Assembly: GCF_015751765.1 (NCBI RefSeq)
Contig: NZ_JADOTX010000001.1
Coordinates: forward strand, 2,170,001-2,234,000
From: Micromonospora ureilytica
GTDB lineage: Bacteria > Actinomycetota > Actinomycetes > Mycobacteriales > Micromonosporaceae
Reading direction: 5' to 3'
DNA length: 64,000 bases
Shown one piece after another: positions 48,808 to 56,188 of the stretch (position 1 is the stretch's first letter; the number at the start of each line of letters is the position of its first letter). The position numbers and the translations under genes are program-made. The notes under the pieces are model-generated. The model searched no databases and was not told the origin of the DNA. It saw only the letters and a program-made list of their open reading frames with translations.

Positions 48808-49503
48808 TCAGCGCTGCTGGTGCCGCGGCAACGCCGACTGCCCCACCACACCACCCACGAACGGCGCCCCCGGCGTCTCCGCCGCGATCCGATCCATCGT
48901 GCGCGCCAACTGCTCACTGCCGTCATCGAGATGCCGCGCCGCCGCCTGCATGTGCGACACCATCATCTCGCCGAAAATCCGCAACGCCTCCCGGGTCGCC
49001 ACCGTGTCGTCGAAGCTCGGCCCGGCCGCGCTGCGATACTCCGCCACCGCCCGCTCCGCCTCCTGCTTCGCCTCCGCCTGCGCCGCGTGCAGGTAGCTCT
49101 CGTACTGCACCCGGGCGTACTCGGCGACCCGACGCGCGTAGTCATGCGCCTGCGCGATGATCTGCTCCGCCTCCCGCTGCGCCGCCGACAGCAGATTCAC
49201 CTCCCGCGCCGCCGGGACCTTCGCCGCCGCCCCCGTACTCGGAATCACCCCGTGCCGGTGCAACTCCACCCGGTCGGTCAGCCGCTCGTTCTCCGCCCGC
49301 AACGTCGCGATCTGCGTCGCCAACAGGTCCAACTCGTCAGCGACCTGCACCCGGAAGCGGTCCACGTCAGCGTTGTCGTAACCGCGCCGGGCGAACGACG
49401 CGGCACCGAACTCCCACCGCCGAACCCGATCGGCGGTCATCCGCACCTGCACACCGCCGGAAATCTGCACCCCGTCATACCGACTGATCGGCGTCGCACT
49501 CAC
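48808..49503 (-). CDS. DivIVA-like coiled-coil protein
   Basis: A 231-residue protein. The region WEFGAASFARRGYDNADVDRFR is a DivIVA N-terminal signature (RRGYDxxxVDxF). Long Glu/Arg/Ala-rich coiled coils follow (about 45-190), with a break at GVIPSTGAAAKVPAA. The C-terminus is polar. DivIVA family proteins bind curved membrane and organise polar growth. GTG 49503 overlaps a TGA (GTGA), supporting it over ATG 49440. It is the last gene of a coupled unit with the globin genes. Confidence 0.78.
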   Translation of the reverse strand: MSATPISRYDGVQISGGVQVRMTADRVRRWEFGAASFARRGYDNADVDRFRVQVADELDLLATQIATLRAENERLTDRVELHRHGVIPSTGAAAKVPAAREVNLLSAAQREAEQIIAQAHDYARRVAEYARVQYESYLHAAQAEAKQEAERAVAEYRSAAGPSFDDTVATREALRIFGEMMVSHMQAAARHLDDGSEQLARTMDRIAAETPGAPFVGGVVGQSALPRHQQR

Positions 49504-49559
49504 CTGTGCAGACCCCCGTTCGCGACTGCGGGGCTCGCAAGCTCACTCCTCGCGCTCAC
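49500..49559 (-). CDS. Mini-ORF 4 (19 residues) coupled to the DivIVA-like gene
   Basis: GTG 49559 to a TGA whose bases overlap the GTG 49503 of the DivIVA-like gene. Peptide VSARSELASPAVANGGLHR. It differs from mini-ORFs 1-3 only in its last residues. A GGGGG run near its end lies at Shine-Dalgarno distance from the next start. Expression is unproven. Confidence 0.4.
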   Translation of the reverse strand: MSARSELASPAVANGGLHR

Positions 49560-49615
49560 CTGACCCGCCCTTCGTTCGCGACTGCGGGGCTCGCAAGCTC
49601 ACTCCTCGCGCTCAC
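49556..49615 (-). CDS. Mini-ORF 3 (19 residues)
   Basis: GTG 49615, stop overlapping GTG 49559 (GTGA). Encodes VSARSELASPAVANEGRVR, identical to mini-ORFs 1 and 2. The AAGG near the end of each unit is positioned as a weak Shine-Dalgarno for the following GTG. Expression unproven. Confidence 0.4.
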   Translation of the reverse strand: MSARSELASPAVANEGRVR

Positions 49616-49671
49616 CTGACCCGCCCTTCGTTCGCGACTGCGGGGCTCGCAAGCTCACTCCTCGCGCTCAC
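49612..49671 (-). CDS. Mini-ORF 2 (19 residues)
   Basis: GTG 49671, stop overlapping GTG 49615 (GTGA). Same 19-residue peptide as mini-ORFs 1 and 3. Expression unproven. Confidence 0.4.
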   Translation of the reverse strand: MSARSELASPAVANEGRVR

Positions 49672-49727
49672 CTGACCCGCCCTTCGTTCGCGACTGCGGG
49701 GCTCGCAAGCTCACTCCTCGCGCTCAC
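49668..49727 (-). CDS. Mini-ORF 1 (19 residues) coupled to the globin-reductase gene
   Basis: GTG 49727 overlaps the TGA stop (49724-49726) of the globin-reductase gene, and its own stop overlaps GTG 49671. Encodes VSARSELASPAVANEGRVR. GGGAGGT lies eight bases before the start, within the end of the globin-reductase gene, so this first mini-ORF has the best ribosome-binding site of the chain. Expression unproven. Confidence 0.45.
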   Translation of the reverse strand: MSARSELASPAVANEGRVR

Positions 49728-50905
49728 CTGTGCCCACCTCCCGAAGTGTCACCCGCAGCCGACTGCTGCACCGCCGTCCGCCACGCCGGGCCGTACCACT
49801 GCGCACCCAGGCCCTCGTGGTGCACCTGCCCCGCGTGGTAACCCGCCTGAACCAACGTCTGCACCGCGTACGACACCATCTCGTCCGACCCACACACGAA
49901 CACGTGCCGGGAACGCCAGTCACCGTCGGCCAACGCCCGGTCCACCGCCTGCACGAACTCCCCTGGCCGGTGCACGTCGGCACCCACCACGTACGTCACC
50001 GTCAACCACGGATACGACGACGCCAACTTGTCCATCGCGTCGCTGTCGTAGAACTCGCTACGGGAACGGGCCCCCACGTAGAGGTCCACCCGCCGGCGGG
50101 AACCCTCCGCGGCCACCTGCTCCACCAACGCCTTCACCGGCGCCCAGCCGGTACCCGCGACCAACAACAACAGGTCACTCGAGCCCGCCGACCACAACCC
50201 CAGCCGGTCCCCCACCGGCGCCGCCAGGTGGACCCGATCCCCCACCGCCGACCCGTACACCAGCCGCGACGACACCGCGCCACCCGGCGCGGCCCGCACG
50301 TGCAACTCCAACGTGCCGTCCGCCCGCGGCGCGTTCGCCGGCGAGTAGTACCGCCACGACCGCACCGACGGGTGCGACACCCCGATCGACTGACCCGGGG
50401 TGAACGGCAACAGGTACTGCGGGCGCACCGTCAACACCGCCACGTCGAACGCCCGCCGCTCGTGCGCCACGATCTCCGCCACCCACCACGGCGGATTGAC
50501 CGCCTCGGCGGCCTGCGCGGCCTCCATCATCACCTGGGCGACCAACCCGTACGCGGCCGTCCAGTCCGCAGCCAACTCGTCGGTCCACTGCTCGGCGAGG
50601 AAATGCTGCAACGTCGCCACCAGCGCCTCACCGACCGCCGGATAGTGCTCCGCGCGGACCGCGAACTTGCGGTGATCCGCGCCGAGATCCTGCAGGAAAC
50701 CCACCAGCCGATCCACCTGGTCCACATTGGACACGATGTGACCCAACGCGGTCACGAGGCGATCCCGCTGACCGGCCATGTTCGTCGGGAACATCTGCCG
50801 CGTCTCAGGATGAGAGAGGAACAACGTCGAGTAGAAGTAGAGCGGCACCTGGTCGCCGTGACCGGCGACCACCGACCAGCTCTGCTTGAGGCGAGCCGCG
50901 TCCAC
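49724..50905 (-). CDS. Globin-FAD/NAD reductase fusion (flavohaemoprotein-like)
   Basis: A 393-residue protein with a haem globin domain (about 1-135; haem-pocket Phe in TRQMFPTNM, proximal His in VRAEHYPAVGEAL) joined to a ferredoxin-reductase module. The FAD motif is SWRYYSPANAP with GGAVSSRL; the NAD motif is LVAGTGWAPVKALVE; the C-terminal tail is VFVCGSDEMVS. This is the layout of NO dioxygenase flavohaemoglobins, which convert NO and O2 to nitrate with NAD(P)H. GTG 50905 lies two bases after the trHbN stop; the TGA overlaps the first mini-ORF. Likely cytoplasmic. Confidence 0.88.
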   Translation of the reverse strand: MDAARLKQSWSVVAGHGDQVPLYFYSTLFLSHPETRQMFPTNMAGQRDRLVTALGHIVSNVDQVDRLVGFLQDLGADHRKFAVRAEHYPAVGEALVATLQHFLAEQWTDELAADWTAAYGLVAQVMMEAAQAAEAVNPPWWVAEIVAHERRAFDVAVLTVRPQYLLPFTPGQSIGVSHPSVRSWRYYSPANAPRADGTLELHVRAAPGGAVSSRLVYGSAVGDRVHLAAPVGDRLGLWSAGSSDLLLLVAGTGWAPVKALVEQVAAEGSRRRVDLYVGARSRSEFYDSDAMDKLASSYPWLTVTYVVGADVHRPGEFVQAVDRALADGDWRSRHVFVCGSDEMVSYAVQTLVQAGYHAGQVHHEGLGAQWYGPAWRTAVQQSAAGDTSGGGHR

Positions 50906-50907
50906 GC

Positions 50908-51306
50908 TCAGACGCCCGACCTGTTCCCGGCAGCCACCACCTGGCCCTGCACCTGCCCCAGCACCGTCTGCACATCCGCCAGGATGTCCGCCGGCACCCC
51001 CAGCTCGGTCAACGTCACCGTCAGGTGCTCGCCCACCTTCGCGTAGTGCTCCACCGTGATGTTCAACGGCTGGTGCGCCTCGGCCAACCCACGACCCGTG
51101 TACTCGTTCGGGCCACCCAGCACCACGGTCAACATCAACGCCAGGTGCCGCCGCTGACCCGCCATGTCCACATCGGCGAAGTAGTCCGCCAACTCCGGGT
51201 CCGCGAGCACCTTGTCGTAGAACAGCTCAACGGCCGCCTTGACCGAGCTGGCACCGCCAATGCGGTCGAAGTGCGAAGCGGGCGCCGTCTCTTCCGTAAC
51301 CGTCAC
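50908..51306 (-). CDS. Truncated haemoglobin, group I (trHbN)
   Basis: A 132-residue globin. FDRIGGASSVKAAVELFYDKVLADPELADYF is the trHb start. The Tyr-B10 and Phe-CD1 positions fit YDK and YFAD, and the proximal His is in AEAHQPLNI. GTG 51306 has GGAAGGA. trHbN binds O2 and NO and removes NO when reduced. The gene is followed by a globin-reductase, which could reduce it. Confidence 0.88.
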   Translation of the reverse strand: MTVTEETAPASHFDRIGGASSVKAAVELFYDKVLADPELADYFADVDMAGQRRHLALMLTVVLGGPNEYTGRGLAEAHQPLNITVEHYAKVGEHLTVTLTELGVPADILADVQTVLGQVQGQVVAAGNRSGV

Positions 51307-51540
51307 GGTCGTTCCTTCCGGGGATGAAGGGTCCAGAACCGTGAGGGACCATAGCGTGTCAACCGCCTCCGGTCAGCGACCCCTTATCGGATTCCCGACA
51401 ACACGCCGACACGTTGCGTCACCACTACCGACGGGTACTTCCACAATCGGCCACCGAAGCGACACCCACCGTATCCACAGTGGACCGTGACGGCCGACAA
51501 ACCCCGGCCACCGTCACCGACGGTCGCGAGAAAACAACCG

Positions 51541-51561
51541 AAAAAAATCCGAAAGTTCGGA
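51541..51561 (-). terminator. Intrinsic terminator with U-tract after the distal MerR gene
   Basis: On the minus strand TCCGAA-2-TTCGGA is followed at once by seven Ts. This is a classic rho-independent terminator, unusual for this GC content. It ends four bases beyond the MerR stop. Confidence 0.75.
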
Positions 51562-51564
51562 CGA

Positions 51565-52161
51565 TCAGCCGGCGCGCCGCCGCGCCCGCCGCGCCGCCAA
51601 CTCGTCACCCACCGGATCCGACCCCGACACCACCGCCGGCTCCACCGGGCCGCTCATCGCCGGCTCCGCCGGCAGATGCGACAACGACCCCTGGATCTCC
51701 TTGAAAGCACCACCGATCGCGATGCCGAAGACCCCCTGGCCACCCTGCAACAGGTCGACCACCTCCTCCGGAGACCGGCACTCATACACCGTCGTCCCAT
51801 CAGAGATCAGCGTGATCCCCGCCAGATCCTCCACACCACGCGACCGCAACGCCTCGATCGCCTTACGGATGTTCTGCAGGGACACCCCCGCATCCAACAA
51901 CCGCTTCACGACCTTCAACACCACCAGGTCCCGGAACGAATACAACCGCTGCGTCCCCGAACCCGAGGCATCACGAACGCTCGGCACCACAAGCGTCGTC
52001 CGCGCCCAGTAATCCAACTGCCGGTAACTGATGCCCACCGCGTGGCAGGCCGTCACACCCCGGTAGCCAACCGAACCGTCACCCTCAGCCGCCACACCTG
52101 GCGACGAGGCACCCGACTCGTCGAACTCTGCACCCGGATCGGAATCCCGCGGCTCGTGCAT
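51565..52161 (-). CDS. MerR family regulator (Rv1830-like, last gene of the division block)
   Basis: A 198-residue MerR protein. Residues about 32-100 carry the winged helix: GYRGVTACHAVGISYRQLDYWART, then the wing SGTQRLYSFRDLVVL and dimer helix LLDAGVSLQNIRKAIEALR. A small C-terminal domain follows (ISDGTTVYECRSPEEVVDLLQGGQGVFGIAIGGAF). It corresponds by position to Rv1830 of mycobacteria, next to the DUF151 nuclease gene. ATG 52161 has GGGGAGG. Confidence 0.85.
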   Translation of the reverse strand: MHEPRDSDPGAEFDESGASSPGVAAEGDGSVGYRGVTACHAVGISYRQLDYWARTTLVVPSVRDASGSGTQRLYSFRDLVVLKVVKRLLDAGVSLQNIRKAIEALRSRGVEDLAGITLISDGTTVYECRSPEEVVDLLQGGQGVFGIAIGGAFKEIQGSLSHLPAEPAMSGPVEPAVVSGSDPVGDELAARRARRRAG

Positions 52162-52320
52162 CCGGACAACCTCCCCGTCAGTGTGGCGACGCATCGTTTC
52201 CGGGACGCGCACCCCTCGACATGGAAACCCTATCGCCACCACCAAGGGTTACCACGGAGGAACCGACGCGACACGCCGCGCAGCCACCGAGAAAGATCAC
52301 CAACCGAGCCTGGGCACACC

Positions 52321-52785
52321 TCAGCCCGCGAAATCCTCCGGACGCACCTGCTCCAGGAACTCGCGGAACTTCTCCACCTCGTCCTCCTGCTCATCAGGGA
52401 TAACGATCCCCGCCTCGCTGAGGACCTGCTCCGCACAACGAATCGGCGCACCGACACGCAACGCCAACGCGATCGAATCGCTCGGCCGCGCCGACACCCG
52501 CACCCCATCGCCGATCAACAGATCCGCGTAGAAGACGTTCTCCTTCAGCTCGGTGATCTCCACCGCCTGCAAGGGAGCCTTCAACGCCGCCAACACGTCC
52601 CGCAGAAGATCATGCGTCAACGGCCGGGCCGGCTTGACCCCCTGCTGCTCATAAGCGATAGCCGTCGCCTCGACCGCGCCGATCCAGATCGGCAGATAGC
52701 GGTCCCCCTCGACCTCCCTGAGCAGGACGATCGGCTGGTTGCTGGGCAGCTCCACCCGAACTCCGACCACGCTCAGCTCGCGCAC
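52321..52785 (-). CDS. Bifunctional nuclease domain protein (DUF151, Rv1829-like)
   Basis: A 154-residue protein. It has VRELSVVGVRVELPSNQPIVLLRE at the start and YLPIWIGAVEATAIAYEQQG. LTHDLLRDVLAALKAPLQAVEITELKENVFYADLLIG follows, with VSARPSDSIALALRVGAPI. This is the full DUF151 pattern. Some members have DNase/RNase activity. GTG 52785 has GGAGG. It is flanked by two MerR genes, as in mycobacteria. Confidence 0.88.
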   Translation of the reverse strand: MRELSVVGVRVELPSNQPIVLLREVEGDRYLPIWIGAVEATAIAYEQQGVKPARPLTHDLLRDVLAALKAPLQAVEITELKENVFYADLLIGDGVRVSARPSDSIALALRVGAPIRCAEQVLSEAGIVIPDEQEDEVEKFREFLEQVRPEDFAG

Positions 52786-52970
52786 CGCCGCCTCCGTGTC
52801 GTTGTCACCTACGCCGCACCGCGCCCTTCCCTGCACGGTACACGGACCGCAACACGGCCGTCCCATGCGCTACAGCACCACGCCCGCGCCGAAAAGGGGT
52901 TACCCCGGCAAGCCTACGGCACGCTTCCCCGAAGAGATCTTTCCGCTCAGCCGCCACCCGCCGGGCACCC

Positions 52971-53726
52971 TCACCGACCCAACGTCGACCGCAAACCCAC
53001 CCGCACCAACGCCGCGTGCAGCTGCTCCGACAACGCCACCAACTCACGCGCCGTCTCCGCCGCCCGCGCCCGCGCCGCCGGATCACTCTGCCGCGCCAAC
53101 GGCGCCACCAACTGCGCGAACAAACCGACCTCCCGGTCCGCCGCCGTCCGATAACCCCGCAGGTGCCGCGGCTCCAACCCGTACGACGCCAACCCCGCCA
53201 CCGCCGACGCGATGATCAAAGCATCCGCGTCATACCAACCCGGCGGATCCGACACCAGCACACCGAGCCGCTCCAACTCCACCAACGTCGACTCGTCGAT
53301 CCCACTGCGCGCCACCAGATCCGTCCGGCCGAGCCGCACCTGCGACGACTCGGCCGGCTCCGCCAACTCACGACCCGGCACCGCACCATCAGGACCAACC
53401 GCCACCAACGCCGGCCGCGACCGCCCCGGCTGCTCACCGGACGAATCCCACTCGGCCAACTGCTCCCGGATCACCCGCAACGGCAGGTACTTGTCCCGCT
53501 GCGCGGTCAACACGAACCGCAACCGCGCCACATCGTCCCAGCTGTACTTCCGGTAACCCGCCGCCGTCCGCTGCGGCTCGACCAAACCCTCGGCCTCAAG
53601 AAACCGCAGCTTCGAAATCGTGGTGTCCGGAAAATCCACCCGCAACTGCCCAAGCACCTCACCGATGCTCATCAGCGGCTCAGACCGAGCCGCCCCGGGT
53701 GACATGGAGGCCGCAGGCTCGTTCAC
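52971..53726 (-). CDS. ftsR: MerR-family FtsR-type regulator
   Basis: A 251-residue protein. LMSIGEVLGQLRVDFPDTTISKLRFLEAEGLVEPQRTAAGYRKYS is the winged-helix domain, and DDVARLRFVLTAQRDKYLPLRVIREQL the wing and dimer helix. A second folded region follows after a Gly/Pro linker. It matches Rv1828 / FtsR, which in Corynebacterium activates ftsZ. GTG 53726 overlaps the garA stop (GTGA), so the two are coupled. Confidence 0.87.
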   Translation of the reverse strand: MNEPAASMSPGAARSEPLMSIGEVLGQLRVDFPDTTISKLRFLEAEGLVEPQRTAAGYRKYSWDDVARLRFVLTAQRDKYLPLRVIREQLAEWDSSGEQPGRSRPALVAVGPDGAVPGRELAEPAESSQVRLGRTDLVARSGIDESTLVELERLGVLVSDPPGWYDADALIIASAVAGLASYGLEPRHLRGYRTAADREVGLFAQLVAPLARQSDPAARARAAETARELVALSEQLHAALVRVGLRSTLGR

Positions 53727-54175
53727 CCCCGGCCGGCCTCCTCCTCCGGGCGCGGACCGGCGATGAACACCACCCGGAACTTACCGATCTGGACCTCGTC
53801 ACCATTGCTCAACGTGGCCGCCTCAACCCGCTCACGATTGACGTACGTGCCATTCAGGCTGCCCACGTCCCGCACCGTGAACGTCCCACCATCGCGGTGG
53901 AACTCCGCATGCCGACGCGACACCGTCACGTCATCCAGGAAGATGTCACTGTCCGGGTGCCGGCCACTGGTCGTCACATCGTGGTCCAACAGGAACCGGG
54001 CACCCGCATTCGGGCCTCGACGAACCACCAGCAGCGCCATACCCGGCGGCAACGAACCGGACATCCGGCTCGGCACCACATCGGTATCCGGCCCCTCCAG
54101 CACTTCGTCGAGCGAACCGAGATTGAGCGTCGAAGTGACGTCGAGTGGGGGGAACTCGTCGTCTGGCCGCGTCAT
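53723..54175 (-). CDS. garA: FHA-domain glycogen accumulation regulator GarA
   Basis: A 150-residue protein. The N-terminal tail has VTSTLNLGS, the place of the PknB/PknG-phosphorylated TTS motif of GarA, though the exact flanks differ. The FHA domain (about 50-140) shows GRHPDSDIFLDDVTVSRRHAEF and SLNGTYVNRERV. In mycobacteria GarA inhibits 2-oxoglutarate dehydrogenase and glutamate dehydrogenase until phosphorylated. ATG 54175 has GAGGTGG. It lies next to gcvH and ftsR. Confidence 0.88.
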   Translation of the reverse strand: MTRPDDEFPPLDVTSTLNLGSLDEVLEGPDTDVVPSRMSGSLPPGMALLVVRRGPNAGARFLLDHDVTTSGRHPDSDIFLDDVTVSRRHAEFHRDGGTFTVRDVGSLNGTYVNRERVEAATLSNGDEVQIGKFRVVFIAGPRPEEEAGRG

Positions 54176-54225
54176 GGGACCACCTCACGGATCTGTTCGG
54201 TCGGCGTCGGGTAATGGCGGGTCTG

Positions 54226-54253
54226 GCCGCCGGGCACTTGAACACCCGGCGGC
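54226..54253. terminator. Perfect 9-bp hairpin between gcvH and garA
   Basis: GCCGCCGGG (54226-54234) and CCCGGCGGC (54245-54253) pair around a ten-base loop. It may end gcvH transcription, 137 bases after its stop, or act in the garA leader. Confidence 0.5.
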
Positions 54254-54389
54254 TGGCTCCCCGTGCCCGGGAAGGCAATTCCGCAACGCTCAACTATTGG
54301 GTTCTCGGTCGACTGGGCGAGCCTAGCCAGCGCCGAAATGCAGGGCAACCGGACGCGCGCAGACATCCCACGCACCGGATCAAGCACAC

Positions 54390-54770
54390 TCAGCCTTCGG
54401 TGATCTTCTGATACGCGGCCGCCGTCAGCAACCCGTCCGTCGCAGTCGGATCATTCGGCGTGATCTCCACCAACCAACCCTCACCGTACGGATCAGTGTT
54501 GATCAGCTCAGGCGTGTCGCCCAACGCGTCGTTGCGCGCCGCCACCGTACCGGCCACCGGCGCGTAGATCTCCGACACACTCTTGGTCGACTCGATCTCA
54601 CCCAACGAGTCACCGGCCGCGACCACCGCACCCGCCTCGGGCAACTGCACGTACACGATGTCACCGAGCGCGTCCTGCGCGAAGTGGGTGATGCCGACCC
54701 GGACAGAAGCCGTGCCGTCACCCGCCACCCACTCATGCTCGGCGGTGTATCGCAGATCCTCGGGAATCAC
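54390..54770 (-). CDS. gcvH: Glycine cleavage system H protein
   Basis: A 126-residue lipoyl carrier that shuttles the aminomethyl group between P, T and L proteins. The lipoylation lysine is in GEIESTKSVSEIYAPVAG. LRYTAEHEWV begins it and DPYGEGWLVEI is near the end. GTG 54770 has GAAGGA. It lacks the glycine riboswitch seen in front of gcvP. It stands between the DUF881 gene and garA, as in mycobacteria. Confidence 0.93.
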   Translation of the reverse strand: MIPEDLRYTAEHEWVAGDGTASVRVGITHFAQDALGDIVYVQLPEAGAVVAAGDSLGEIESTKSVSEIYAPVAGTVAARNDALGDTPELINTDPYGEGWLVEITPNDPTATDGLLTAAAYQKITEG

Positions 54771-54797
54771 CAGACGCGTCCTTCATCCATCGGTGCC

Positions 54798-54830
54798 CCG
54801 GACCACCCGGGTCCGGCGCGGCCGCGCCGG
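54798..54830 (-). terminator. Stem-loop and 18-bp palindrome after the DUF881 gene
   Basis: CCGGACC-5-GGTCCGG (54798-54816) and the overlapping palindrome CCGGCGCGGCCGCGCCGG (54813-54830) lie directly beyond the DUF881 stop. They are mutually exclusive structures. Likely terminator separating it from gcvH. Confidence 0.5.
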
Positions 54831-55844
54831 TCAGGAGACCGGACGGGCGTGTTCCAACTTGATCGGCACGTGCAGCGCCGAAACCTCGGCAACCTCACGC
54901 TCCCCAAACGTCACGTTACCGCCGTCACCCCGGACCGACGCCACCACCCCACCAGGAATGTTCAACGCCGTACGCATCGTCGCCGGATCACCGATCACCG
55001 TGATCGTGTACGGCCCCGACAACCGACGCCCCTCCACCATCAACGACCCGTCGTCCTCATCGAGGAAGTACGTCGATGCGATGATCCGCACCGTCGCCCG
55101 ATCCCCACCGGATATCTGCATCGCCTCGGCGCCCGCACCGCGCAACTCCTGCACCGCGTCCAACACCCGGTTCGCCGAGATCGGCTTCGCACCCGCGTCG
55201 AACTGCACAGTCAACCCCGGCCCCACCGCCGGCAACGTCCCCGCCAGGATGCCCAGCTCGTCCGCCCGCCGCGTCGCCTCGTCCAACGCCGCCTGACGAC
55301 CCTGCTCACCGGAGCGCAACTGCCGCTGACTGTCCTCCAGAGCACGGATGTCCTGCTGCAGGCGGTTCTCCCGCGCATCCAGATCCGACAGGATCCGAAC
55401 CAGGTCCTCCTGCCGGGTGGCCCCCAACGTCGGGTCCGTCGACGTCGTCTTCAACTGCACGACCAACGTGAACCCCAGCAACGCCAACAACGCCGCGATC
55501 ATCACCCCGGCCGCACTCCACCGGGACCGACCAGCCGCCACCGGCGCCACCGGCTCCCCCACCGGCTCCGCCAACCCGTCGGAATCCGCGACCGGCTCCC
55601 CCGACCGCGACACCGCGCTCAGGTCCACCGTCGCACCGTCGTCGACCGGCTCCACACCCGGCTCCGCCGCGGGCTCGTCATCCGACGGCTGCGGCTGCGC
55701 GGGCCCCTGCGGCGCCAACGGACTCAACTCATCCGGATCCGGCGCATCCGGCCGCGGATCCGGCTCACCCGCCGGACCACCCGGCCGCACCGGACCCGCC
55801 GGCTGCGGCCAGCCGGTGCCCGTGTCGGTCTGCTCGTCACTCAT
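54831..55844 (-). CDS. DUF881 family protein 2 (Rv1825-like)
   Basis: A 337-residue protein. A long Pro/Asp/Glu-rich cytoplasmic tail (about 1-105) precedes a transmembrane helix (WSAAGVMIAALLALLGFTLVV). A coiled coil follows (about 145-190, RENRLQQDIRALEDSQRQLR), then the DUF881 domain (ELRGAGAEAMQISGGDR, IIASTYFLDED, PYTITVIGDPATM). DUF881 proteins are divisome-associated envelope proteins in actinobacteria. The small basic protein gene is 11 bases upstream. Confidence 0.85.
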   Translation of the reverse strand: MSDEQTDTGTGWPQPAGPVRPGGPAGEPDPRPDAPDPDELSPLAPQGPAQPQPSDDEPAAEPGVEPVDDGATVDLSAVSRSGEPVADSDGLAEPVGEPVAPVAAGRSRWSAAGVMIAALLALLGFTLVVQLKTTSTDPTLGATRQEDLVRILSDLDARENRLQQDIRALEDSQRQLRSGEQGRQAALDEATRRADELGILAGTLPAVGPGLTVQFDAGAKPISANRVLDAVQELRGAGAEAMQISGGDRATVRIIASTYFLDEDDGSLMVEGRRLSGPYTITVIGDPATMRTALNIPGGVVASVRGDGGNVTFGEREVAEVSALHVPIKLEHARPVS

Positions 55845-55855
55845 CGCAACCCAAC

Positions 55856-56188
55856 CTACGCCCGGAAGAGGTGTCGACGGATCGCCGCCACGTTGCCGAA
55901 GATACGCACACCCAGCACAACGACCACACCTGTGGACAACTGCCCGCCCACCCCCAACTGGTCACCCAGATACACGATCAGACCAGCAACCAGCACATTC
56001 GAAATGAACGACACCACGAACTGCTTGTCGTCGAAGATGCGATCCAACCGGGCCCGCACCCCACCGAACACCGCGTCCAACGCGGCCACCACCGCGATCG
56101 GCAGGTACGGCTGCAACGCCGCCGGCACCGTGGGATCAAGCCACACGCCCAGCACCACACCGGCGAGCAACGCCAGCACCGCGATCAT
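55856..56188 (-). CDS. Small basic family protein (Rv1824-like)
   Basis: A 110-residue membrane protein with three hydrophobic segments: MIAVLALLAGVVLGVWL, LPIAVVAALDAVFGGV and FISNVLVAGLIVYLG. DKQFVVSF and LSTGVVVVLGVRIFGNVAAIRRHLF are the family patterns. Its ATG overlaps the stop of DUF881 protein 1 (ATGA). The trio DUF881-Sbp-DUF881 is conserved in actinobacteria. Confidence 0.88.
   Translation of the reverse strand: MIAVLALLAGVVLGVWLDPTVPAALQPYLPIAVVAALDAVFGGVRARLDRIFDDKQFVVSFISNVLVAGLIVYLGDQLGVGGQLSTGVVVVLGVRIFGNVAAIRRHLFRA

Larger units (their letters stand above)
49518..49730. repeat. 56-bp tandem repeat: three full units plus a fourth partial
   Basis: Units start at 49518, 49574, 49630 and 49686 (plus-strand phase GTTCGCGACTGCGGGGCTCG...). 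The first three are full length and identical; the last runs 45 bases before it diverges. In its minus-strand reading the array is exactly 224 bases (4 x 56) between two copies of the 11-mer CTCACCTGTGC (49499-49509 and 49723-49733). Confidence 0.85.

Noticed and set aside
49518..49730. 56-bp repeats as a CRISPR array
   Set aside because: Units are directly adjacent with no unique spacers, and no cas genes are present.
51330..51370. TTGACA before trHbN as a -35 element
   Set aside because: TTGACA is present on the minus strand, but the only TATGGT lies three bases away, and no well-spaced -10 can be found.
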